Shown: one piece after another, positions 19,940 through 30,935 of the stretch
Layout: every line of letters starts with the position of its first letter
Numbering within the stretch: the stretch's first letter is position 1
NCBI GenBank assembly: GCA_012934845.2
Contig: WNNJ02000582.1
Coordinates: 95,726 to 159,725 of the forward strand
Reading direction: 5' to 3'
Length of the DNA: 64,000 nucleotides
Source: Pomphorhynchus laevis
Taxonomy: Eukaryota; Acanthocephala; Palaeacanthocephala; Echinorhynchida; Pomphorhynchidae
Program-made: the position numbers and the translations under genes
The notes under the pieces: generated by a model
Seen by the model: only the letters and a program-made list of their open reading frames with translations
Told to the model about the DNA's origin: nothing
Databases searched by the model: none

Positions 19940-20395
19940 TTGCCAATCATTAATTAAGATACCGAATATCGCATTTTACAATCGCTGTACAATAAAACAT
20001 CTAGCCAGTAAATCACAGAAAGATAACAGCGGCATGAGCAAACAATGTGGTGATAGAAAATGCGAATGCTGTGCTTAAATGGAAAGCACAGAAATGTTCG
20101 ATAGCTCGATACTAAGGCGAAATTTAGGGTAAAGGGGATTAATGATTGCAAAAGTAAAGATGTAATTTACATGTGCAAATGCGTAGAATGCTCAAAAATG
20201 TACATTGGACAGACAGGCGGACAAATGAACGTCTGCGCTCTAACGCGTAGACGCGATATTGTACATAAACGCACAAAATACGACGGAGCTGCCAGACATT
20301 GTATAGAGAATACCAACCACAACTCGCCAAGGAGTCAGCCATAATACGCTAAATTATTCGAAGTTGATGATCATCTGAATTAAATTAAGGTATTA
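19940..20395 (+). pseudogene. Penelope-like element C-terminal part with GIY-YIG (plus strand)
   Basis: Plus-strand translation gives MSKQCGDRKCECC (the Cys-rich motif before the nuclease), MESTEMFDSS, NDCKSKDVIYMCKC, VECSKMYIGQTGG (the GIY-YIG core, variant YIY...YIG) and GAARHCIENTNHN. The order Cys motif then GIY-YIG is that of canonical Penelope-like elements. The RT that should precede it is absent here. The homology fades near 20395, where a LINE relic in opposite orientation begins. Confidence 0.78.
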
Positions 20396-20439
20396 GGAAA
20401 CTGTGATTAAACATTCTGTAAACCGCAATACAAGATTAC

Positions 20440-21470
20440 CGAAATTGGAGGATGGATAATGAGAATAGGTAAGGATTTCATCTGCATATTGTATGATGTG
20501 AACACCAAAGGATTGAATTATGTGCGGTATGCAACCAACAAGAGAGAAAAGAATAGGGTTAAAGAAGAATCCACGAGGAATGTCGCGTTGAAGATGAGAT
20601 GGACATGAAATGGTTGAGCCACAAGGGATGGAAAAGGCGTGCTCAGAGATATAATTCGAATCAAGAAACAGTGTTACAAGAGAAGTCGTAGAGACAACGA
20701 AGGTAAGATAAAAGAAATGAGTAGTAAATTATATCAAAGGTTGTTGACAGGTCGAGAGAGATGGCAACACTGCTAAACACGGCGATGGCGAGCAAGTAGC
20801 AGATACTTGGAACTTAATGACATGCCGTTTCGGTGAAATGATTTCGACTGTATTTTCAGACTGGAAAGGTAAATATAAGTTCGAAAAGGAAAGATAAGAA
20901 TTGACTTAATACAGGACGATACGTTCAAGTTTATAGATGTTTGGAAGATTGGATATAGGACGATATGGTGATGAAGTACTTGGATAAACGGAGAATTTCT
21001 CAAGTAGAGGACGAGCGATGGAGGCCTTCCAGGATGATGGAAAAGTGATAATGCGAATAGAAGTATTAAGAAAGGTGGTGAAGATAGGGCAATGATAGGA
21101 CAGATTAGCTAAATACAAGTTGGAGTTGAGTCTAAATGAGAATATGAGTTATTATAGCGTACAAGAGTAGATGAAACCTCCTTAGTGGATACAGGCAGAA
21201 AATTGAACAGTTTAGTTTAGAAATGGAAATAAGGTACAAAATATGAAGATTGAAAATTGATACTTTTAAACGGTAAGTTAGAATAATAGGCTTAAGGATC
21301 AAGTTCAGACCACGATATTGAGGAGATGCGAGCGAGAATATAATTAAACATTTATCAATTTTTAGGCTATAGGATGAGGCAAGTTTATAATGCCAGAATG
21401 TTAAAGATTTTTGATGAATAAGGAAATGATAAGAGCGTCGGCGTCGAAGATTGTCAAGATGATGTTTATA
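20440..21470 (-). mobile_element. CR1/L2-like LINE relic B5
   Basis: Degraded minus-strand copy related to family B. At 20906-21118 it reads CPIFTTFLNTSIRIITFPSSWK, RPLLEKFSVYPSTSSPYRPIS and NLPNIYKLERIVL, equivalent to the RT fingers of B2. The region near 20480-20510 corresponds to the QYADD box. Many stops and a high A/T content show an old copy. Confidence 0.68.
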
Positions 21471-21599
21471 AGTACAAAACGTATCAAAAGTTAAAACCTA
21501 GGTTTAAGCAACATATATGTAATATACTATTTAGCATAATAGTCAAACTATATTTTAAAAGAATATGAGATTAAATTAAATAATGGAATGTATTAAAAA

Positions 21600-23740
21600 C
21601 TTTAAAATATATATTTAAGAACAAATTACTGAGATAAGTCAATAGTAGATCAAAAACTATTAGAAATATAAAATTTTTAGATTTAAACGCTTAATTTTAT
21701 GTACACATTAGGATTTAATAACATGGTACAAGGAATTGGCAAAAAGTAGTATAGTAAATAATAAACAACTATATTATAACAATCCGGTTAGACGCAAGCC
21801 AGAAAGTCAGCGATAAAAGGAATAAGAAATATATAGTGAAAAATATTAAAAAGATACATGCATAAATGAACAATTAGAAATATTAAAATAACTTTTAAGA
21901 GATAATAAGCTAAAATATCTTTCTGTGAATAATCTTTATGTAAATATAAGAAATTTGTCTAAAGATATCATTTGTTCAATATATCAAAGATTAATTAACA
22001 ATTATAATAGATAAAGTTGTATAATAAACAGTTATTGTAATATAAAATACTATAAATGCTTATAATAACAATAAAAAATATACACTGACCATAAAATTCA
22101 TTAATAAATGTATAGATAACATAAATATAGGTAGACTTTTAAATAATTCTAAAAATAAAGAAATAATAGAATCAGACTTAAGTAAATATATTCCTAAAAT
22201 AAGGTATAAACTGTTACCGACATAAGGACAGAAAATTTGTAATAATGAATAATTCAAAGCAATATGTAACGATAATATTAAAAGCATTCTAGAAACAGAA
22301 TGCAATTACAAAAGTCTTGATTTTGATAAAATAAATAAGCATAAAATTAATTGAAAATTACGAATCAAGACAAATGCTATCGTAAGGAGTTAAAACAATA
22401 TATTATAATAAATATAATATAATAAATAAAATATTACAAAATAATAAAAACGATGAAAATAAAATTTACAATTCGTTATGTAATGACTAAAATTCTTACT
22501 TTAGTAGTCTGATTAATATCGAAAGCTTAAATACATCTAAGAAAAAAATTCTGAGATTAAATACTTGATAAATTAAATAATAAAATAAAACAGCAAACAA
22601 TAATAAAAGAAAAGATAAAATTAATAAAGATATGCATTCAGAACTTATTAAATTGAAAAATTACTGTATAATAACAATTATTGGAAGGGTATAAAAATTA
22701 AATCAGATAATAAAACTATACCTATATTGTATCGTAATCCAAAATTACATAAAAATCCAATAAAACCTAGGTTCATATGTAGTACGTTTAAATGTACATT
22801 ACAAACCACTTTTATGTTTATATGAATAAAATACTTTAAGTAATTAAAGCACACTTTAAAAAATATTGCAAGATAATCGAAATTAAAACTGGTATAAAAC
22901 ACTATTTCAGTATTAATTCTACAAAAGAATTTTTAGAACACACAAAAGGAATAAATTTTCAGAATAAATATAAGTACGATTTTAGTACGCTTTATCAAAA
23001 TTTAGATTTAGCATATATAAAAGAAGCGTTAGGAAATTTAACTTACTTTATATCTTGAAATAGATAAATGTATATATTTGTTATAATAATTATTACACCC
23101 ATTCAACGAAAATTAAACCAAGTAAATATATGGATAAAATTAAATTTATAGAAACATTAAATATTTTGATTAATCATAATTATTAAAAAGTAGGGCATCT
23201 ATATTTAGACAAATAAAATTCGTTCAAATGGGAAGTAATAGTAGACCAATTATAGCTGATTAGTTTGAAGCTTTATAGAATATGAATTTGTTCAAAACTG
23301 ATTAAAAAATAAATCTAAATTATATAAAGATATGAAATATATGTTTCGATATATTGATTTATATGTGTATTAATTTTTTTTATTTAATAAGTAAATAAAT
23401 TTATCCAGGTATCCTTATTCCTAATATAGCTAATATTGATGGTAACGAAGGTATACATCTTGACATTAACATTAAATTAGCATTAATTAAACCTATTATT
23501 AACTAAATAATTAAGATGGCATATTTAAATTTACAACAAACATATTTTTTGCATGAGCATTCTTGCATACCATATAATATTAGATATAATATACTAAATA
23601 ATGAAATATTAATAATATTTATCACATTTCAACTGAGGAAATACGTCATACGCATATATTTGGTTTGCTTAAGTGAAGTGTTAATGAATACGGACCGAAA
23701 ATTGATACTATAGAAGTTCCTTCTGGTAACTTTTAATCCA
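21600..23740 (+). pseudogene. Reverse transcriptase relic with LHKNP motif (Penelope-related or unclassified)
   Basis: An AT-rich, stop-filled relic. At 22720-22790 it reads TIPILYRNPKLHKNPIKPRF then ICSTFKCT; at 22850-23010 AHFKKYCKIIE, TGIKHYFSIN, STKEFLEH and KYDFSTLYQNL; near 23330-23350 KYMFRYID, where a YIDD catalytic box is expected; and near 23405-23450 YPGILIPNIAN. Motifs LHKNP, DFSTLY and RYIDD in this order resemble a group of RTs spread in cnidarian, mollusc and other animal genomes. I cannot assign its family with certainty. Sequence before about 22100 is not identifiable. Confidence 0.6.
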
Positions 23741-23889
23741 TATTCTGAACATCACATATTATTTATTAGTCAATTAATAAAAATTGATTTTATTTAATAA
23801 ACTACACAACATCTTATATAATTATTTATTATTCATAATTATTTCTTTTACTTAACAACAACAATTTCTTGACAAAAAAAAACAAATAA

Positions 23890-25440
23890 TATACAAGATT
23901 TTTCCTGTCAACCACTAGTCCGGGTGTCGTGTCGTGGAGGCAGTGCACGAACCAAACCGCTGCAGACAACGCGATCCTGGGCGACAGACCAAAGTTCTCT
24001 TTCAAATAGCTCAAGGCGGTCTTCGGCCAGTTTCAAGATTTGATCTTACCACCGGTATCGAGGTATACCTCGAGATTTTTTTGTTAATCGATCTAGTAAA
24101 CGTCGTAAGTCCTCAAGACAAGAAGCTAACAAAACAACGTCATCTGCAAAAAAGCAAAGATGGTATCCTAATGGAACCGAACTGAAGACCGACATCTGTC
24201 GGAGCAGCCCGTTTCGAAATATTTGTCAATGTAAACAAGGAACAAAAGTGGAGACAAAGAACAACCCTGACCAGGCCAGCGCCTACTGGAAATAATTCAG
24301 AATTCCTACCTAGAACACGAGCACAATTCATTCTTTGTTCATACAGAAAAGCCACATCTACCCGAGGATAGTGTTGTACTCTATGCTCTCTTAGTACTTC
24401 ACACAGCCTCTCTCGCAGAACCCGGTTCAACGCCTTTTCCAAATCTTCAGAGGACATATAGACCGGTTAAGCGAACTCCCAAGGCCGTTCGAAGATAGTT
24501 GAGAGAGTAAAGAGCTAATATGTAGTTCCACGACCTAAACGAAAGCCGCATTGTTCCTCCTTCAACTGTCCCTCAACTATAGGCCGTATCCTTAACTCAA
24601 GAATCCAAGCAAATAGCTTACCAGTTTGGCTAAGAAGAGTAATGCCCCGATAATTGAAACACTCTTCGGTTACCGTTCTTAAATATCGGTACCACAATCC
24701 CAGTTCGCCACTTACTAGAAACCTTGCCCGTCTTCAATTCTACGTTGAAGGTCCGTGTTAGCCACTTAATGTCAAAAACGTCAAGAGCCTTTAAAGCTTC
24801 AGGTCGAATCTCGTCTACTCCAGAAGACGTACTATTTCGAAGTTTTTTAACTACAGCAATGATTTCTTCGAAAGAGATGATCTCTTCCGTTGGTTCTAAA
24901 GGCTCTACTTCCCCAAGAGAAGACATATCTATCGGATTAAGAATACTCCTAAAATGCTCTTTCCAACAACCAAGAATTTCTTCGATGTCAGTCAGTAAAG
25001 ACCCTCTCTTGTCATAGACAGCTTAAGGAGTTTTCTGCTTTCTAACACGAAGGTTCCTGATCGTCCTCCAGAACATCTTTGCTCGAGCTGAAGCTCTTGT
25101 GGCCCTTCGGAACTTGTTTACAACTTCCACTGATTTATCTGACAAAGTTGCTTTATAAGCCAGCTTCCTCTGTTGAACAAAATCTCTAACTGTTTGTGTC
25201 CACCAAGCAGTTCGAGTATTTCCTCCGTGGCATGCACCTAAGGTCTTCGAACAAAAACTTTTCACAGTTGCTTTAATAAGCGAGGATTTGAACATCTCCC
25301 ATTCCTCATCAATGCTCTATATCTCTTCTGGCAACTAAGAGAAGTCCTCCCGGATGTAGCCAGAAAAATGTTCTTTGACAGAAAAATCTCCCATACGCTC
25401 CCATCACGCCCTCACACAACTTTACATTCACTTCTTAAAG
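23890..25440 (-). mobile_element. RTE-like LINE relic
   Basis: Minus-strand LINE fragment. In element order: RTAWWTQTVRDFVQQRKLAYK (25023-25295), EIISFEEIIAVVKKLRNSTS and SGVDEIRPEALKAL (24630-24926), NYRGITLLSQTGKLFAWILE and EEQCGFRLGRGTT (24515-24697), then RLCEVLREHRVQHY and MNCARVLGRNSELFPVGAGL (24140-24457), and FADDVVLLASCLEDLRR in another frame (about 24115-24160). The NYRGITLLS and EEQCGFRxGRGT signatures are those of RTE-group LINEs. At least three frameshifts break it. Confidence 0.72.
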
Positions 25441-25849
25441 TGCTATATCTGTGTCGTCAAATCATTTTATAATCGTGTTCTGAACTATTAGCATCTGTTC
25501 ATAACGACGTTGATATCGTATAATATTTCTTATAATATTTTATACATTTTTAGTTGTTAAAAGTATAAACTTATTACTTCTCATTTTATCAAAGAGCTGT
25601 ATTGTGAATTGTTTTAGTTTACGGCTGTTAAATTATTATTTGATTTTTACCAAAGTTACCTTTAGTACTTGCATGCTATAATTTAAATATCAAATATAAT
25701 AGAGCATATAGTTAATACTGTCAATATAGCCTGCTTTGTATATGAAATATATAATAAAATACATATTTAAATACAAATATATACATATCATTAATCACCG
25801 CATCAATACACTATTACATCAAATAATTCGTCCCGATTGCGGCGTCATC

Positions 25850-26130
25850 TACAAAAAGCGATGCGCTCTTGTACGAGGACATCAGCCTTTGTTATTATGA
25901 GAGAAAGTATTAGTGAGCCTTTGGTGTACTTAAGCTATCTCGGAACTAGTCATCTTTTCGAGAGGATGCACTAATTAGCAAAGACTAAGAGTTCTTAAGT
26001 ATCTTTTTTATCGAGATTGCCGAGCATTGTGTGCCGATATTTAGACTTCAGGTAATTGAAATACTCTGACTAACTCATTCACATGATGTCACTTTGGTTC
26101 AAGCTTGCGTGATCTGATCTCTCTTAAGAT
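25850..26130 (+). mobile_element. Family A LINE fragment (old)
   Basis: Nucleotide similarity to the 3' end of family A ORF2: GTGTACTTAAGCTATCTCGG, then CTAGTCATCTTTTCGAGAGG and GCAAAGACTAAG, which parallel the block at 1505-1600 of A1. No open frame remains. It is a diverged 3' fragment. Confidence 0.55.
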
Positions 26131-27682
26131 TGAGGACTAAGTTTATATATATACGAAGATAAATTAAACTACTTTTATACTTCAACTATTTTTCTTTTTA
26201 TTCCTTATATTATATGCCAGAAAATATTTATATTACGAGGCTACGTGAAGTAAATACTGCAATGGGGACACTCAAATAAGCTCAAAAAGAACTGCAAAGC
26301 AGATTTATATGTTAATACACAGTTAGGGTTGTTGAAATGACGATTTATTGAAATCGCTACAATTCTAAAACAACAGTTAAGTAAAGTATGTACAGTGCGG
26401 GATACGTGTTGGACCTTTAGCAAATATAAAGACTGATCACCGTTGTAATGTTAGTAGTTCAACGGCTATTAATAAACTTTGACGACTTTTATAATCAACT
26501 CTACATAAGTGAAGCCTACATGAAAATATAATGTTTTAATAAGTGAAGTCATAATAATTTTGAAGTACAGAACCCGATACCATAAATAAAACAAGGGTAA
26601 AGCGATATAAGCAGTAAACTTCGTTATTGAGCTTTAGGAATCACATATGTCGAATTCAACAGGTTTTGGCTAAAGCACTTATTCAATCAAATCGTCAAGA
26701 TAAGGCAACATTTACCTAACTTGTTATACAGCGAAACATTGCCAGCTGAAAGGAGGATGGAAGCTTGCTGACTATTCAAGCCATCCAATCCGTATATCAC
26801 ATAACTTTAAAATACGCGAAAATATTGAAAAATATAAAATTCGAAAAATCACGGATTTAGTTAAAATCAATGTGCTCTGCTAAAAGTTGAAGTAGACTGA
26901 CTCTACTCATACATTGCATTTTTTCTTGAAATACATAAAAAAAACTAAAAGTATACTTTGAACTCTAAAATGCATTAGTTTGTTTTTCACGATTATACAA
27001 TAAGATGACACAAGTTCCAGGAACTTGTTGAAAAAACCATGATTTATCAAAGACAACCTAGTCGTGTTTTTATAGGAATGGTATGTTCGAAAGATTCCTA
27101 CATTACCACATACTTTCATTAAAGAGCGTCATTCTCAACTTGCTGACTAAATTATACTAGCGTTTATTTACAAGGATAATATTTAACAGCAAGTTAATGC
27201 ACATAGTATTCAACTCAAATTATTTGGTATACTTCCAAACTTTCCACATATTCAATATTTGATGACCGACGTCAATAATATACATACAATCAAAGTTAAC
27301 GTTTATGAATTTATTAGAACAACATCATTCAAACATCTTAGTTTATGCATTAAAACGAGGACACCGATCATACAAAGGTCAAGATCTGGATAAACGAGTG
27401 GATGAAGTGGTGGTCAGTATCATAAGTTCTCTATTATCTGAAAGTTGTGGATCGCATAGGTTAAAAAATATATAAAAAGTAGTACGAAGAGTTACGCTCT
27501 ACAGTGTTAAACGCTTACTGATAAGCAAACATAGGGTTTTGTTTCGTAACTATGTAGGTTAGGATGTTGATGTAGACAACCGAATCGTTGATATTCTAAA
27601 AGCTGTTGGAAACACGAGTACGATATTATATAGTTACGTTTTCCACAATTACAATACAAGCAAGAAAAAATAATAATAATAT
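26131..27682. other. Non-coding stretch
   Basis: AT-rich sequence without a recognisable gene or element. Short frames such as 26907-27119 (minus) show no family features. Confidence 0.5.
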
Positions 27683-29955
27683 AGATTTTATTAAATCACA
27701 AAAACATTAATGAGAAAAAGTAATAACAGTCAGTTAAGAGTGACAATTATAGACAGAAACCACAGTTCATTTCTTTCTCGCAGTCTTCCCTTTCTTAATG
27801 GCCCAATCCAGGGGGATCTGAGCCCCCCCAGCCGATCCAACACGAAGCCTTCCGACTGTACCATCCGGGGTCTTTCACCCCCGAAGAATCCGATGTTTAC
27901 CCAGCGGACTATGCTGGGTAAACGAAAGACGAGGAGCTTAAGAAACCTTAACCTTTGCTCTAGGGGACGTCCTCTTGAGAAGAAGACTAGTCCCGGGATA
28001 GCCCAGGTACCCCAAAACCGCACCTGAGTTTCCCCTTTCAATGACAGATGCTGATCACGTTTCAGAGCCCACCTAGCTTTCTTCAGGATACGTTTAAGTA
28101 TATCCAGGTCAGCTTTCGCCGACCAGTTCACCGTAACAGTGAATCCGAGGTATTTTACTCGACTTGAGAAGGTGGGGAGTGGTTCAGAGGCAAATATGGA
28201 GGAGAGTGCAGAGAGTGCTAATCTCTTAAGTTTTTTCTTTGTTGCAGTGGTGCCATGAAAGACAACCGCCTGCGATTTGGCGGAGTTTAAAATAAGATTG
28301 GATATGGGTAACTGGTCTTTTAATCTTAAAAAGAAGCGGCTGATGTCAGAAACTACGTCTTTACACCTGTGTTCAAAGAACAGGGCTGTGGTGTCATCAG
28401 CATACACCACAAGACGTTGTTCGCGTTTAAATATTTTGAATAGATTAATGGAGGCAGCAAGATATAAGATAGGAGAAAGAGGTGAACCTTGAGGCACACC
28501 CGTAATAGCGTAGAACTGACGCGCATCAGGGTCGTATTCATAATAAAACCGCTTGGTGTACAGCAGGATCTCCAACCTGCTTACAATTCTCGCAGACAAC
28601 TCGAGGGACCTGAGAGAAGAGATCACAAAAGGAATGGAGATGCGGTCAAATGCAGCAGAAAAGTCAAGGAAAATAGCCACAACTAGGCGATGGCTATTCT
28701 CCCGACAAAACTGTTCCACCTCACCTACTGCTGAATGGACCGAGCGACCTTTGACGAACCCATGAAAACCTGGAGGGACCAAATTACGCCTACTCTAATA
28801 GTCGCGGATTTTACGCGCAAGCGCTTTTTCGTAAATCGACACGAGGGCATTTTGAATCGAAATGGGTTGCAGATCTTTAGGGCATGAGCAGGATTTTTTC
28901 TTAGGAATAAAAACACGCTTACTAATATTGATGCCTGCTACATCGGATGGGGAGGCTAAAAGCATTGTGACGGCCACCTCTCTTCTCTGATCAGCTGTCA
29001 AAAGCTGACAGACCCGAGAAGAAAGTGGAACGACGGATTTGGAGGTGCCCGAGAGTGGACTCCAGGAGTTAAGAATATCCGTAACAGATAGATCCCTACA
29101 CCTGAAGTTACACCAAGGCAGGATTGGTTGAGGTGATTGAGTGGCTCCATAGTTGTGTAGGGCTAGTAACTCCTCCAAAACTTTTTCAAGGCCTACATTC
29201 CCTATCCAACTCAATGCTCTATCCTTCCAGCAAACAAACATCTCCTTCTTGAAAATCTTCCAAAAGGAAGACTGAGAAGGATTAAGGCGAGCGATACTCG
29301 TCCTATCCCTACTCAGCTGGAACCTGTATCTAGTGCTCCAGTATTCATTCGAGAGGGCCTGTTTGGCGGAAGCAGAGAGATTAGGGAGGTTCAGTAATTT
29401 TGCTAGGACCTTGAGTTTCGTCGGAGTTGGATTGTATATACGACCTTTATAGGTAGTCGATAGAATCGCGGTAGCTTGCGAAAAGAGGTAGGTATTAAAT
29501 TCGGTCAGACTATCTTTTGCTATTCGGGGTAAGAGTTGGATAGCCGCCTGAAAGAAGGCCACTCTGATCGGATCAAATTGAAACCTTCTGTGAAGCAACA
29601 TATCTTCCTCAATTCTCTAACGAATTAGGTCATGAGAGGTGGACAATTGCTGGCGCGACTGCTCCGTGCAGAGGGGTTTTAACAGCCACCTCGAGTGAAG
29701 CAGTAAAATGTCGAGGATAGAATTTGTTGATGCGCAATGAAAGGGAGGGGATGGGGATTTGTGAATAAGATAACCGTTCATAGCTCTGCGAAGCGCTGCA
29801 TTGATCCAACGACCAGTTCTGTCGTTGAAATCCCCAAGTATCATGTCATAACCGCTGTCAATAATACTATCCAGGAGGTCACGGTTCTTGTGAATTTCCC
29901 CTGTACGGATGTAGACATTGGCTATACTGAAGCGTTTACCGTTCTTAACGAGTGA
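27683..29955 (-). mobile_element. LINE family A copy A5, 5' truncated in the endonuclease
   Basis: A minus-strand copy beginning inside the endonuclease (SLVKNGKRFSIANVYI, about 29955) and ending in a 3' UTR with TTTAATAAAATC and an (ATT)n-like tail at about 27683. The same TTTAATAAAATC end occurs in A6 near 60741. It is well preserved: ORF2 runs from the truncation to 27730 with only two in-frame stops. Confidence 0.87.
27730..29955 (-). pseudogene. A5 ORF2 (partial endonuclease plus complete RT) with two in-frame stops
   Basis: Endonuclease end: YDMILGDFNDRTGRW. RT: ISKRVFIPKKKSCSCPKDL, HGFVKGRSVHSAVGEVEQF, VAIFLDFSAAFDR, ITGVPQGSPLSPILY, VVYADDTTALFFEHR, VKYLGFTVTVNWSAK and the C-terminus ending LSIIVTLN. 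One stop (TAG, about 29617-29619) replaces the Trp codon seen in A6 in HDLIRWRIEED; a second TAG lies at about 28792-28794 after KIRDY, where A6 has RDHLSRRN. All RT catalytic residues are intact between the stops. A recent insertion is implied. Confidence 0.85.
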
Positions 29956-30182
29956 ATCTAGCAAGAAAAAATACATTTGACCTAACGATATATATAGAGA
30001 AAAAATGTTCACTATGCAGCAGTGATAAATTAGCACTGTACTTTGATATTTAATGAACGTCTGTGTGCATCCGGAAATGCCGCAGGCCGAATAAATGGCA
30101 CAGGCATTCTAGGATAGGGAGTTATTCTCTTAGCATCGGATACACGCTAAAAAGTAAAAACAGTAAGTTTTGCCATTTAAAT

Positions 30183-30372
30183 TTTGACGACTATTTTTAT
30201 CCTGCACGCTACTTTTATCATATCTATAAGCCAACAACAGTAAAGCTACATTTCAGTAGTGGCTTAACTCATCAGCTGATGAGGTCCATCAATATTTAAG
30301 TGTAGCGTATGCTGTTGGCTTATAGAGAGAGGATTAAAGAAACGTGAATGATAAAAGTCATCAACATTTCAA
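30183..30372. repeat. Fold-back repeat of the 57.3-58.7 kb family
   Basis: Imperfect inverted repeat: the left arm (GACGACTATTTTTATCCTGC, then ATATCTATAAGCCAACAAC) pairs with the right arm (GCTGTTGGCTTATAG, GGATTAAAG, ATAAAAGTCATCAACATTTC). The centre contains CTCATCAGCTGATGAG. The same words occur in the elements at 57299-58670. It is probably non-autonomous; no coding sequence. Confidence 0.68.
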
Positions 30373-30419
30373 TGGTAACAATGACTGCAGAGGTATATCA
30401 ACTTAGGAAATTAGTAAGT

Positions 30420-30935
30420 TTGTTTTAGAAAGTAATTTTACTATATATGTTTATCAGCGGTGCTATATATAAGAATAGAGTAGAAAGCATGAACAGATCA
30501 TTTTTGCAATGCAACAAACAAGCTCAGAAAATCACAAAATGAATCACTACTTAAGTGTTTGCTATACAGAACTGTACATATATTATGTAAAAACGCTTCC
30601 AAAAATGTTCATTATCCTTGTTTCATTTTTGATATATAGTAGTGGCTGTCTATATATATTATAATATAAACATCAACATTCACTATTCTTTTGTTGACGA
30701 CGTTTGTAGGCTTGCCTCTTCTTCGTTATCGCTGTTGATTTTATACTAATTGTTGAGCACACACAAGATTAAAATAAAAATGCAATTGTCTGGGTTTTGC
30801 AAGAGTTATTTAATTTTTTTCTTTCTGATATCATCGTCGGGATTACGACGGTTGTAACGTAAACAGTTTCGAATAGGCGGAACGGTAAGATAATATAATA
30901 ACTTTTGCACACAATAATTACCCTTTGCAGCAATA
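30420..30935. other. CDK9 3' flank, non-coding
   Basis: AT-rich sequence downstream of the CDK9 stop codon. It should include the 3' UTR. A weak ATTAAA-type polyadenylation signal can be read on the minus strand near 30810, but none is compelling. Confidence 0.4.
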
